From contig CAWAQG010000014.1 in the NCBI GenBank assembly GCA_963784135.1, positions 1-64,000 of the forward strand: a stretch of 64,000 bases of DNA, read 5' to 3'. Origin of the DNA: JADFXI01 sp963784135 (GTDB taxonomy: Bacteria > Nitrospirota > Thermodesulfovibrionia > Thermodesulfovibrionales > Dissulfurispiraceae). A program made the translations under genes and the position numbers. Below are positions 16,745 through 25,193 of the stretch, in pieces (position 1 is the first letter of the stretch; each line of letters begins with the position of its first letter). The notes under the pieces are model-generated. The model searched no databases. It had not been told where the DNA came from and saw only the letters and a list, made by a program, of their open reading frames with translations.

Positions 16745-17455
16745 ATGGCTACACTGCCACAGCGTGATCTCATCTCAATGGGCCTGCGAAAAAAAGATTC
16801 CGGATCCGGGTTCACCCTTATTGAAACAATCATTACCATTGTTATTGTTGCCTTCGTTGTTACCATGCTGATGGTATATTTCGGCAATGGGATTATTCAT
16901 AGCTCAGACCCCATTGCCAGGCTCAATGCCGAGGCAAATCTCGCACAAGTTATGGAGAAAATCACGCTCCAGTATACGCAGTATCCTCACTGGCGGCCGA
17001 ATACTACCTATCCCGCAAACAGCGTTGTTCTTCCTACGACGCCGAACCATAACGGTTACTTATATACCACTACCGGCGGCGTGACAAGCGGCTCCGTGGA
17101 ACCATACTGGAGTCTTACAGCCCCCGGCACTACTTCGGACAACGGGTTTACATGGAAATGGGCTACGTCTTGCGCGCCTGATCTGGCCGGCACCTGTACT
17201 GGTGCGGTCGGCTGTACCTGCCCGTCCGGATTACAGGCCCTCATCGGCGCTGAAGGTGGAACAGGAAACAGCACATTCGGCAACTTTAACGTCACCCAGA
17301 ACCGTTTCATCAAATTCGATTCAGGCGGCAATGAGGTGAGCCTTGCCGGCAACACCAGTGACCAGCTATATGGGCGGTTTCTCAAGGTCACCATCGGTCC
17401 CCCGGCTAATGCGCCCATTAGCCAGACAGTAACGACCCTGTTTGTGCTGCGGTGA
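16745..17455 (+). CDS. Prepilin-type minor pilin (MshC/D-like)
   Basis: This protein of 236 residues has a type III leader processed at SGSG|FTLIETIITIVIVAFVV, with the conserved Glu5, a single N-terminal helix and a large globular part. The globular part contains a block of cysteines (CAPDLAGTCTGAVGCTCPSG) and a WRPNTTYPANSVV segment like carbohydrate-binding modules in phage tail and chitinase proteins. The ATG at 16745 follows GAGG; an upstream TTG at 16727 is less likely. It begins a three-gene run whose members overlap or nearly touch, which probably forms the pilus tip complex with the adhesin two genes on. Confidence 0.75.
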   Translation: MATLPQRDLISMGLRKKDSGSGFTLIETIITIVIVAFVVTMLMVYFGNGIIHSSDPIARLNAEANLAQVMEKITLQYTQYPHWRPNTTYPANSVVLPTTPNHNGYLYTTTGGVTSGSVEPYWSLTAPGTTSDNGFTWKWATSCAPDLAGTCTGAVGCTCPSGLQALIGAEGGTGNSTFGNFNVTQNRFIKFDSGGNEVSLAGNTSDQLYGRFLKVTIGPPANAPISQTVTTLFVLR

Positions 17456-17457
17456 GG

Positions 17458-17973
17458 ATGATGGTCAAAGTATCCGGGAATGCGGTAGATAAAAGCGAAA
17501 GCGGGTTCACCCTTATTGAAATTATTGTTGCCCTGGTACTGCTTGCCATCATCGTCGCTGTTGCGGGGTTGGGACTGGTCAAGGGCTCGCAGGGTTATAT
17601 CTTTGCCCAACAAAATTCTCAAACCGTTCAGATGGCCCAGATCGCCATGGCGAGGATTGTCAAGGAACTGGGCGCCTGCAACAACATCAATTCTGTAACA
17701 GCGAATTCTGTCAATTACACAATCGATTACGGGAACGGGAGCGGTGCGGTCAATTCCACCATCACGTTCTCAGGCAGTGCGGTCCAGATCAATGGAAACA
17801 CCCTTATTGATAATGTCACTGCTTCCGGACTGACTTGCTATGATGCCGGGTCTAACACGACATTAACAGCGGCGAATGTGCGGAGGGTTGATTTCAGCCT
17901 TACGGTGACCGGGGCGGACAACACGCCTTCCACTTTTACAAACAGCATCTGTATAACAGAATCATACTGGTAG
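17458..17973 (+). CDS. Prepilin-type minor pilin (PilW/MshO-like)
   Basis: A protein of 171 residues with prepilin cleavage at SESG|FTLIEIIVALVLLAIIV and Glu5 present. The mature part is Ser/Thr/Asn-rich beta sequence with two cysteines near the middle (GACNN, LTCYD) and a third near the end (SICITESYW). Its length and place between another minor pilin and a PilX-like fusion match PilW/MshO-type proteins. The start is uncertain between GTG 17452 and ATGs at 17458 and 17461; all overlap or touch the previous stop, so the genes are co-translated. Confidence 0.75.
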   Translation: MMVKVSGNAVDKSESGFTLIEIIVALVLLAIIVAVAGLGLVKGSQGYIFAQQNSQTVQMAQIAMARIVKELGACNNINSVTANSVNYTIDYGNGSGAVNSTITFSGSAVQINGNTLIDNVTASGLTCYDAGSNTTLTAANVRRVDFSLTVTGADNTPSTFTNSICITESYW

Positions 17974-17982
17974 GAGAGGTTG

Positions 17983-20931
17983 ATGCGTTTAACGAATCAA
18001 AAGGGCAGTGTGCTGATTGTTCTCGTCATCGCCATGCTGATGATGTCAATACTCGGCGCCGGTGTCTACAGCCTGACAACATCGTCCTCTTTTAGCCAGG
18101 TACTGGCTAATGACAATGATAATGCTTATGAACTTGCCAGGGCGGGGATCAGGTACGGGGTCGCCAACAATCAAAGTCTGACAACTCAGCAGACTTTTTA
18201 CATGCCTGATTCCAATCATTTATTCCAGGTTTCCGTTACCAATGGAATCATTACAGCCACAGGAATTGTCAACCAGGGCTCTTTTTGGGAGGCATCAAGG
18301 ACGCTTACCTATAACGTTTCCTGGGCGCCTCAATCTCCAACCCCCGGCCTTATAACTTTCCAGGGCGATATGCCCAGCTTTGGTGCTCCGGACACTGGCG
18401 GGAACACTCCCGGAAGCTCCATCCAGGCCAATACGGGCACCAATAGCCTCAATTTGGGAGGCAATGTTAACAACAGTTATGGCTCCGACTGGTATCAGGG
18501 GAGCAGCATAGTCGGATCCTGCAACAACGGGGCCTGCAGTTTCGGCGCAGGACTCAACGTATATTTTGATTTTACTTTTGCTACTCAAGATCCCTGCGCC
18601 GGCAGCACGTGTTCTGCCGACGGATTTACCTTTGCCGTCATGAGCGCGGTTAACAATACTCGGGACCGTACCGGCGGCGCTCCGCCAGGCTATAGTGCGG
18701 GTGAATTGATGGGCTATGCCGGACCGGGAAATACTTCTGACGGGCTCGGACTGAAGCCTCCGAAAATGGCGCTGCAGTTCGATACCTATCCCAATGGCGC
18801 CGGCAACATCTGTTCATCCGGCAGCAGAGATGATCCCTCACCGTTTATCGATAATGTGTCGCTCATGTTCTGGGGAGCAAGGTCGCCTTCCAGTAGCTCG
18901 GAACCTTCAGGCGAGTCAGTGCCGTCCGGCAATACATGTCCAGCCGCAAACTTTACATGTGTTATTAACGGCGTTAGTGGCCAGCCGTGTCCGGATGCGA
19001 GTTTTGACGACAACGTGCATGGCGCAGGCGGAACAGGCACTGATCCCCAGAATAATACGGGACCCGGCGACAGCACGGGGGCTTATTATCAGTTTACGAA
19101 TTTGTATAACGGTCTGGGTGGGTGTGGGAACTATGGATGCACATGCTCAAATATGCCTGCCAATAAGTGTGGTGGGAATGGGCAACCATTATGCCTAAGT
19201 CCTGCCGGCACCTGCAACTGGATGGAAGACGGATATACATACAGCGCCAGGATGGAAATTGTCCGCCCTACTTTAATAGATCCCGATGGGACCTATCATT
19301 ACCAGATCAAGGCCTGGATTGTGCGTCAGGATCTGCAAGGTTTTTCAGCTGTCTCGACAAGCCACTTCAAGGATGTCATGGTGCCGTTTTCTGATATATC
19401 TGCCCAAATTAACAAGACTGTCAAAATCTACTCTCAGGACCACAGTGATTTCAGCAAGATATTCTTCGGCTTTACCGAAGCGACCGGCGCTGCCACACAG
19501 CAGGTCACGATTGCCAACTTTGAGGCTTTTTTCCCGCAGAGCACTTGCACATCGCCAACACCCACTATCTCACCTGGAGGGGCAAATTTCACCGCGGCCG
19601 GAGGATCAAACAGTGTCAGTGTTACGCCATCAAGTACCTGTCCCTGGATGGCTACGAGCGCTGCTAACTGGATAACGATTACGTCGGGCAGCAGCGGCAC
19701 AAGCGCCGGGAACCTCAATTATAATGTTGCCGTCAATAACGGAGTTGCGAGGACCGGTTACATTGATATAGCCGGCGCTAACTACACCGTCAATCAGAGT
19801 GCTGTCACTTCACCTACCTGTACGCTCACGCCCGGTTCCAGCAATGTTTCTTACAACACCAGCACCAGCCTGACATGGACAGTCACTGACCCGACCAGCG
19901 CCTCATGGGCTTCATCGCCGGGTGGGACATGCGGTCCCGCCAATCTGCTGACAGGCGGCAGTTGCAATACAGGCAGTCTTAACGCGCCGGGAACAAATAC
20001 ATTCACACTTAACGTCAGTAATAGCGGGGGCAGCAATAGCTGTTCCGCTACGATAACTGTGGGATGCCCGACACTATCATCCATCACTCCGACATCACTG
20101 CCCAACGGCACACAAGGTGTTGCGTACACCACGACAACGCTTGCTGCGAGCGGAGGGTATGGGACGCTCACATGGGCCCTCGCTGCGGGCAGCCTGCCGC
20201 CTGGATTGACCTTTAATACGTCCACCCGCACAATCAGCGGCAATCCGACTGCTGCCGGAAACTATACATTCACAATAAGTGTCACCGACCAATGCCCGCA
20301 TAGCCCGCAGACGAATAAACAACAATATACTATTACGATTACGAGTCCTCCGCCGACCTGTACGCTCACGCCCGGCGCAAACATTGTGGCATACAACGGC
20401 ACCACTGGCCTTACGTGGACAGTCACTAACAGTCCGACCAGCGCCACATGGACCACATCACCAGGAGGTACCTGTGGGTCCCCCAGTGCATCAGGCGGCA
20501 GTTGCACGACAGGCGGTCTCACCACGCCAGGTGCAAATACCTACACACTTACAGTTACTAACGCAACAGGCAGCAATCAGTGTTCATCAACAGTCTATGT
20601 TGGTTGTCAGGGCTATCGTGTATGGGACAATTACAATAATACTGCACGGCCCTTCTTAGTGGCAGGTGGAGCATGTGTAACCGGCGTGACCCTGGGTCAA
20701 GAAATTACTAATGGAACGCCTCAACTTCACGTTGGCGGAACCGTCACGCGTTATGCAGGCGGTGCTGCCAACTGCAATGGAACAGCGAGCGGCTCTATTT
20801 CATATACTCAAGCCATGGACGCCAACATCACAGCAAATGGCCACAGCGGTAGCTGCCAGGTCTGTTATGATCCTCGTGTTGCTGGGGCGGATACGGTTGG
20901 AGATCGCACTGGCGGTACGACTTGTCATTAA
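17983..20931 (+). CDS. Pilin-like tip adhesin: PilX/MshP head fused to lectin, BACON and Ig-like domains
   Basis: A protein of 982 residues. The N-terminus is PilX/MshP-like (KGSVLIVLVIAMLMMSILGA) without the usual FTLIE. Then follows an L-type-lectin-like region (about 125-525; FTFAVMSAVNNT, MALQFDTYPNG), a BACON domain (about 540-612; CPWMATSAANWITITSGSSG), an Ig-like repeat with TCTLTPGSSN (about 613-700), a putative-Ig domain (LPPGLTFNTSTRTISGNPTA), a second TCTLTPG repeat and a Cys-rich C-terminal domain. MSHA loci carry separate mshP and large lectin-like mshQ genes; this looks like a fusion of the two roles. It should sit at the pilus tip and bind glycans. GGAGAGG precedes the ATG. Confidence 0.75.
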   Translation: MRLTNQKGSVLIVLVIAMLMMSILGAGVYSLTTSSSFSQVLANDNDNAYELARAGIRYGVANNQSLTTQQTFYMPDSNHLFQVSVTNGIITATGIVNQGSFWEASRTLTYNVSWAPQSPTPGLITFQGDMPSFGAPDTGGNTPGSSIQANTGTNSLNLGGNVNNSYGSDWYQGSSIVGSCNNGACSFGAGLNVYFDFTFATQDPCAGSTCSADGFTFAVMSAVNNTRDRTGGAPPGYSAGELMGYAGPGNTSDGLGLKPPKMALQFDTYPNGAGNICSSGSRDDPSPFIDNVSLMFWGARSPSSSSEPSGESVPSGNTCPAANFTCVINGVSGQPCPDASFDDNVHGAGGTGTDPQNNTGPGDSTGAYYQFTNLYNGLGGCGNYGCTCSNMPANKCGGNGQPLCLSPAGTCNWMEDGYTYSARMEIVRPTLIDPDGTYHYQIKAWIVRQDLQGFSAVSTSHFKDVMVPFSDISAQINKTVKIYSQDHSDFSKIFFGFTEATGAATQQVTIANFEAFFPQSTCTSPTPTISPGGANFTAAGGSNSVSVTPSSTCPWMATSAANWITITSGSSGTSAGNLNYNVAVNNGVARTGYIDIAGANYTVNQSAVTSPTCTLTPGSSNVSYNTSTSLTWTVTDPTSASWASSPGGTCGPANLLTGGSCNTGSLNAPGTNTFTLNVSNSGGSNSCSATITVGCPTLSSITPTSLPNGTQGVAYTTTTLAASGGYGTLTWALAAGSLPPGLTFNTSTRTISGNPTAAGNYTFTISVTDQCPHSPQTNKQQYTITITSPPPTCTLTPGANIVAYNGTTGLTWTVTNSPTSATWTTSPGGTCGSPSASGGSCTTGGLTTPGANTYTLTVTNATGSNQCSSTVYVGCQGYRVWDNYNNTARPFLVAGGACVTGVTLGQEITNGTPQLHVGGTVTRYAGGAANCNGTASGSISYTQAMDANITANGHSGSCQVCYDPRVAGADTVGDRTGGTTCH

Positions 20932-21199
20932 GTTAAGTTAATTACAGCCCCGGAGACACTGTTACTGACAGGTAGACGGCTAAAGCGGCAATTAAGATTG
21001 GAGTAGTGCGTCCAACGCTTCTTTACTTTTGTCATTGCTGACCCTTCGTGAGCGAAGCAATCTCCCCCGATGATCATTGCCCCCCAAAAAGTCTTCGACT
21101 TTCAGGGGACCCTGTCATTCCGGCTTGTCCGGAATCTTTTTTTCAGACAGATTCCCGACAAGCAGGAATGACAGCAAGTGGAGATTCAGTCAAAACAAA
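20932..21199. other. Convergent spacer with dispersed repeats
   Basis: This gap lies between the end of the adhesin gene and the end of the minus-strand pseudopilin gene. It holds a CCCCAAAAAGTC/GACTTTCAGGGG-type hairpin (about 21082-21107) and the palindrome at 21112-21174. No coding frame is convincing. One of these hairpins may serve as a two-way terminator. Confidence 0.5.
21112..21174. repeat. Dispersed palindromic repeat
   Basis: Outer arms CTGTCATTCC and GGAATGACAG enclose GGCTTGTCCGGAATC and GATTCCCGACAAGC. It is the same family as 15325-15399 and 32851-32924. Confidence 0.7.
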
Positions 21200-21646
21200 T
21201 TATTGTACGAACCCGGTAGTGTTCGTTACGGTGACAACAGCAGTCTGAGAACCACTGGTGAGGGTAATGCTGATGTTGGCCGCGCCAAGATTAGGATTTC
21301 CAAAATTATCGAAGGTTATGGTTGTCGGCGTTGCAGTCACGCTGCCGGAGAACGTATGGGTATTGGAGGTCTCGCCGGGCAGATTGATATTCGCAGCCGC
21401 CGCATTGTTAAGAAGCTGGTATGACGTGCTGTTGACCTGGATCCCCCACGTGCTCGTTTCGCCCAGCGCCTTAATCTGGGCAAATCTCAGATGGGTTTTC
21501 AGAGTCGCAGCTTCCGAGACAACACTAATAGAATTAGTGGATGAAATCCTGGAAATCGCCACTGCAGCGATGATAGCGATGATTATCAGCACCGCAATCA
21601 CCTCGATCATGGTGAAGCCTTTATCTCTATGACCAACAGGCAGCAT
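21200..21646 (-). CDS. GspH/FimT-like pseudopilin
   Basis: A 148-residue prepilin with cleavage at RDKG|FTMIEVIAVLIIIAIIAAVAISR, then the GspH/FimT-type mature region (AATLKTHLRFAQIKALGETSTWGIQV, TITFDNFGNP). In type IV pili such proteins help initiate assembly. It lies downstream of the major pilin on the minus strand, separated by 92 bases that hold a hairpin. No ribosome binding site is evident, so translation may depend on its neighbour or the start may be imperfectly placed. Confidence 0.8.
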   Translation of the reverse strand: MLPVGHRDKGFTMIEVIAVLIIIAIIAAVAISRISSTNSISVVSEAATLKTHLRFAQIKALGETSTWGIQVNSTSYQLLNNAAAANINLPGETSNTHTFSGSVTATPTTITFDNFGNPNLGAANISITLTSGSQTAVVTVTNTTGFVQ

Positions 21647-21657
21647 TCAATTAAAAA

Positions 21658-21699
21658 CCACAGAGAACGCAAAGTTTTGAAACAATGAGTTCTCTGTGG
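21658..21699. repeat. ccacagagaac hairpin repeat
   Basis: CCACAGAGAAC and GTTCTCTGTGG, 11-bp perfect arms with a 20-base loop, lie between the two minus-strand pilin genes. A related ccacagag-type string occurs at 43576-43736. Confidence 0.7.
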
Positions 21700-21738
21700 C
21701 CGAGACTTTTACAACTGCATCAATTTGCAAAGTTACAA

Positions 21739-22164
21739 TTATTGCAAGACCACAGTTTTAGTTGGGATTGCTCCGGCGCTTGTAGCTTGCAAGTTATTGA
21801 ACCATGATGGTCCACTGATTATTGTAACAGTTACGGAGGGTAAGGTACCGCCATACTGTATTGTAAAATCTCCCTGATCTTGAGGGGCGCTGGCAGCAGT
21901 ACATCCACTAAACACACCGGCAGCACTTATGGTGCCTGGATTTGGATTTTGCTGGGCAAGCAGACATTGGGCGTAAGCCATAGTTACCTGGGACGCGCCG
22001 GAGGCCACAGCGCCCTGCAATGCGGATATCTGCGCTTGTTGCTGCAAAGACTGATACTTTGGGATAGCAACGGCAGCTAAAATACCGAGAATCACCAATA
22101 CAGCTATAATTTCGATAAGGGTAAAACCTTCCTGGTTAGTTAAAATTTTCCTCATGTTTTTCAT
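21739..22164 (-). CDS. Major pilin candidate (MshA-like prepilin)
   Basis: A 141-residue prepilin with a short leader and cleavage at NQEG|FTLIEIIAVLVILGILAAVAIPKYQSL. The N1 helix is the classic type IVa/MSHA form, and there are two cysteines spaced for a D-region loop (YAQCLLAQQ, FSGCTAAS). It has the strongest ribosome binding site among the pilin genes (AAGGAG nine bases before ATG) and stands alone in a 97-base upstream gap, as expected for an abundantly made subunit. The position next to mshG matches the MSHA order. Confidence 0.82.
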   Translation of the reverse strand: MKNMRKILTNQEGFTLIEIIAVLVILGILAAVAIPKYQSLQQQAQISALQGAVASGASQVTMAYAQCLLAQQNPNPGTISAAGVFSGCTAASAPQDQGDFTIQYGGTLPSVTVTIISGPSWFNNLQATSAGAIPTKTVVLQ

Positions 22165-22261
22165 TGCAATATTCTCCTTTTTATTAAAGATCAGGCCGAT
22201 ATATTTTTAACATTTTTGCTGATAAAAAAACAACCTTTTTTAGTCATTCTGTTTTAGTCAT

Positions 22262-23482
22262 TCAGTGAGGAGAAGCCATCTTGGTCAAGTCCCACATAGG
22301 CATGAAGATCGCCAATGCGAAAAAGCCTACCACAACAGCGAGGGCAACTGTCAGCACAGGCGCTATCAAGTCAGCCAGCCTTTTTACTGCATGTTCCACC
22401 TCCTCATCGTAATGTACAGTGATTTCCCTGAGCATTCCCTCAAGATTGCCTGACTCTTCCCCTATGGCAACCATATTGACCACCATGGGAGTAAAGAACT
22501 TAGCATTTGTCAGCGGCCCAGCGATACCCTTTCCCTCCTCCATCTGGTCCCTGATCGAATTAAAGGCACGGGATATGGCCGAGTTTCCGATAGTCTCGGA
22601 AAGAATCGTCATGGCGCTCATTATGGGTATGCCGCTTGTTATCAGTATGGCGAGGATGCTCGAAAAACGGGACATTGCAGCCTTTATAAACAGCGGGCCG
22701 AAAACCGGCAGGCGAAGAAGAAAGGAGTCTTTTACGAATCTGCCGTTTTCAGTTTTAAAGTATAATCTGAGTCCGAAAACAAGAGAAAATATTCCGAGCA
22801 GCATAATATGCCAGTATCCCAGAAGGGCATGGTGCATAGCTATGGCAATTCTTGTCGGCAGCGGGAGCACAATGTGCGCTGATGCAAATATAGATGCAAA
22901 CTTCGGCACCACGAAGCCGAGGAGGACTAAAAATGCAAGACCGAGCGCTACAACAACAACCTTGGGATACTGGAGCGCGGAGTTAATATCGGATTTCACC
23001 CTGTTTTCATGCTCCAGGATGTAAGTCAACCGTTCCAGTACCTCGGGCACATTGCCGCTTGTCTCGCCGGCGCCCACCATGCCGCAATACAAAGGGGAAA
23101 AGATGGAAGGGCGCCTCTGCATGGCGTCCCTGAGCGAAGCTCCCTGTCTGACATCTTCCTTTATGGAAGCAGCCGCTTTTTTCAATGCAGGGCTCTCTGT
23201 CTGCTTTTCGATGACTTCAAGAAGACGCAGAAGGGGTATACCTGAGCGGAACATGGAACGGAACTGCTTCGAGAAGAGTATGAGGTCGTTGGCTTTTACT
23301 GTTGAGGTCATCCTCTGAAGCCAGCTGTCGGAAGGGCCTTTTTTTGCTTCTGCGGCAGTGACCCGGACCGGTATCAACCCTCCTGAAGCGATAGCGTCTT
23401 CGGCAGCAGGTACGGAGGCCGCATCGATCATTCCTTTTACCGTCTTCCCAAAACTGTCAATTGCCTGATACTGATAGGTCAT
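22262..23482 (-). CDS. mshG: Type IV pilus inner-membrane platform protein (PilC/MshG)
   Basis: A 406-residue platform protein of the GspF/PilC family. It has two homologous helical domains (FSKQFRSMFRSGIPLLRLLE near 70 and FSSILAILITSGIPIMSAM near 272), each followed by GAGETSGN or GEESGNLE and membrane helices; a last helix ends FFALAIFMPMWDLT. It sits in the inner membrane and couples the MshE ATPase to pilin polymerisation. The gene begins eight bases after mshE, in the conserved MSHA order E-G. Confidence 0.93.
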   Translation of the reverse strand: MTYQYQAIDSFGKTVKGMIDAASVPAAEDAIASGGLIPVRVTAAEAKKGPSDSWLQRMTSTVKANDLILFSKQFRSMFRSGIPLLRLLEVIEKQTESPALKKAAASIKEDVRQGASLRDAMQRRPSIFSPLYCGMVGAGETSGNVPEVLERLTYILEHENRVKSDINSALQYPKVVVVALGLAFLVLLGFVVPKFASIFASAHIVLPLPTRIAIAMHHALLGYWHIMLLGIFSLVFGLRLYFKTENGRFVKDSFLLRLPVFGPLFIKAAMSRFSSILAILITSGIPIMSAMTILSETIGNSAISRAFNSIRDQMEEGKGIAGPLTNAKFFTPMVVNMVAIGEESGNLEGMLREITVHYDEEVEHAVKRLADLIAPVLTVALAVVVGFFALAIFMPMWDLTKMASPH

Positions 23483-23489
23483 ATGCTTT

Positions 23490-25193
23490 TTATGACATCA
23501 CCACTGCTTCAGCTTCATCGAGCGTCGTAATGCCCCTGAGGACTTTGTCGGCAGCGTCCTGTTTAAGGGTTGTCATCATGCCGGAGGAAACCGCCTCGCG
23601 GGCTATCTCATGCGCCGGCAACTTTCTCAGTACCATTTCCTGTATATTCTCATCGTTCACGAGGACCTCGAAAATGCCGGTCCTTCCTTTGTATCCTGTA
23701 TTAAGGCACTGCTGGCACCCCCTTCCATGCATAAAGACCGCATCTTTCATACGGTCGAGACCCCAGGCAGTGAGGGCCTTTAGAGGAGGGACGTACTCCT
23801 CCCTGCAGTAAGGGCAGATGGTCCGGACGAGTCTCTGGGCAAAGGACACCAATAAGACCGACGAGACAAGGAACGGCTCTATGCCCATATCAATGAGCCT
23901 CGAAACAGCCCCGGCAGCATCATTGGTGTGCAGGGTGCTCAGCAGCCGGTGTCCTGTCTGTGCTGCCCTGACCGCGATGGAGGCCGTCTCGGAATCGCGG
24001 ACCTCCCCGACCATGATGACATCGGGGTCCTGTCGAAGGATGGCCCTGAGACCGCCCGCAAAGGTCATGCCGGCTTTGACATTCAATTGTATCTGGCGGA
24101 TGCTGTCGACCTTGTATTCCACGGGATCTTCGAGAGTAATGATGTGCACATGCGGCTCATTGATCTCCTGCAGAATGGCGTACAGACTGGAAGTTTTCCC
24201 GCTGCCGGTGGGCCCGGTGCTCAGGATCATCCCGTATGGTTTATGAATAATACTCTTTATCCTTGCCACGTCTGTTGCCGACATGCCGAGACGGTCGAGG
24301 GTGAAAATACCGGTACTGGTATCCAGAAGTCTCATGACAAGATTCTCGCCGTAAAGGGTGGGAACTGTAGAAGCACGCACGTTGATCAGCTTGTGGCCCA
24401 GCTTTAGTGTGAAGCGCCCGTCCAGCGGGACCCTCGATTGGGTGATATCCATATCAGCCAGAATCTTGATGCGGGCCACCACCGCCGGAAACATCGACCT
24501 GGGGGGCGCCGGCATGCTGTGGAGCCTCCCATCGATCCTGAATCTGACCTGCACCCCGTTCTGCTGGGGGCTTATGTGAATATCGCTGGCACGTTCCTGG
24601 ATAGCGTTGGCGAAAATGGAGTTCACCAGCCGTATAACTACAGGGGTGTTTAACGCCATGTTCTGTATCGCTTCGACCTGAATATCCTCCGGCTGGTCTA
24701 ACGCCCTTTCAAAGGCAAACTCCTCGCCTTCCATGCCCTCCACAACGCCTTCCAGCCCCGTTTGCGCAGTGTATATGCTCCTGTGCAGGTTCGTCAGCTC
24801 TGTTTCTGTGCAGACGACCGGCTCAACCTCGCAGTTTGTCTGCGCCTCGACAGAGTCCAGCGCGTTGATGTCGAGGGGGTCAATCATCGCTATGGTGAGG
24901 AGGCGGCCCCTTTTAAGCAGGGGGGCAACCTGATATTTCTGGGCCAGGTCATAGGGAATAACGCCGGAAAGACCTATATCGATCGGAAATTGGTCCGGAT
25001 GGTACTTGCCTATCTTCATCTGTCTGCAAAGCAGATCGCAGATCTGCATTTCGGAGACAATGGAATGCCGCGCAAGATACTGTCCGAGCTTCACCCCCTC
25101 CTTTTTTTGACCGTCCAATGCTTTTTCAAGCTGGTCATCGGTCAGAAGCTCGCACTCGACCAGCATTTCTCCCAATCGTTTCCTGATAATCAC
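23490..25193 (-). CDS. mshE: Pilus extension ATPase with c-di-GMP-type N-domain (MshE/PilB)
   Basis: A 567-residue secretion ATPase. The N-terminal MshEN domain starts RLGEMLVECELLTDDQLEKA, which fits the RLGxxL-x5-I/L-x4-L-xxAL-xxQ pattern that binds c-di-GMP in MshE. The motor has Walker A GPTGSGKT (327-334), an Asp box (ITLEDPVEY), Walker B (DPDVIMVGEVRD) and a His box (TGHRLLSTLHTND). A zinc site is formed by Cys460, Cys463, Cys493 and Cys496. It powers pilus extension. The start is GTG, overlapping the mshM stop by four bases. Confidence 0.94.
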   Translation of the reverse strand: MIIRKRLGEMLVECELLTDDQLEKALDGQKKEGVKLGQYLARHSIVSEMQICDLLCRQMKIGKYHPDQFPIDIGLSGVIPYDLAQKYQVAPLLKRGRLLTIAMIDPLDINALDSVEAQTNCEVEPVVCTETELTNLHRSIYTAQTGLEGVVEGMEGEEFAFERALDQPEDIQVEAIQNMALNTPVVIRLVNSIFANAIQERASDIHISPQQNGVQVRFRIDGRLHSMPAPPRSMFPAVVARIKILADMDITQSRVPLDGRFTLKLGHKLINVRASTVPTLYGENLVMRLLDTSTGIFTLDRLGMSATDVARIKSIIHKPYGMILSTGPTGSGKTSSLYAILQEINEPHVHIITLEDPVEYKVDSIRQIQLNVKAGMTFAGGLRAILRQDPDVIMVGEVRDSETASIAVRAAQTGHRLLSTLHTNDAAGAVSRLIDMGIEPFLVSSVLLVSFAQRLVRTICPYCREEYVPPLKALTAWGLDRMKDAVFMHGRGCQQCLNTGYKGRTGIFEVLVNDENIQEMVLRKLPAHEIAREAVSSGMMTTLKQDAADKVLRGITTLDEAEAVVMS

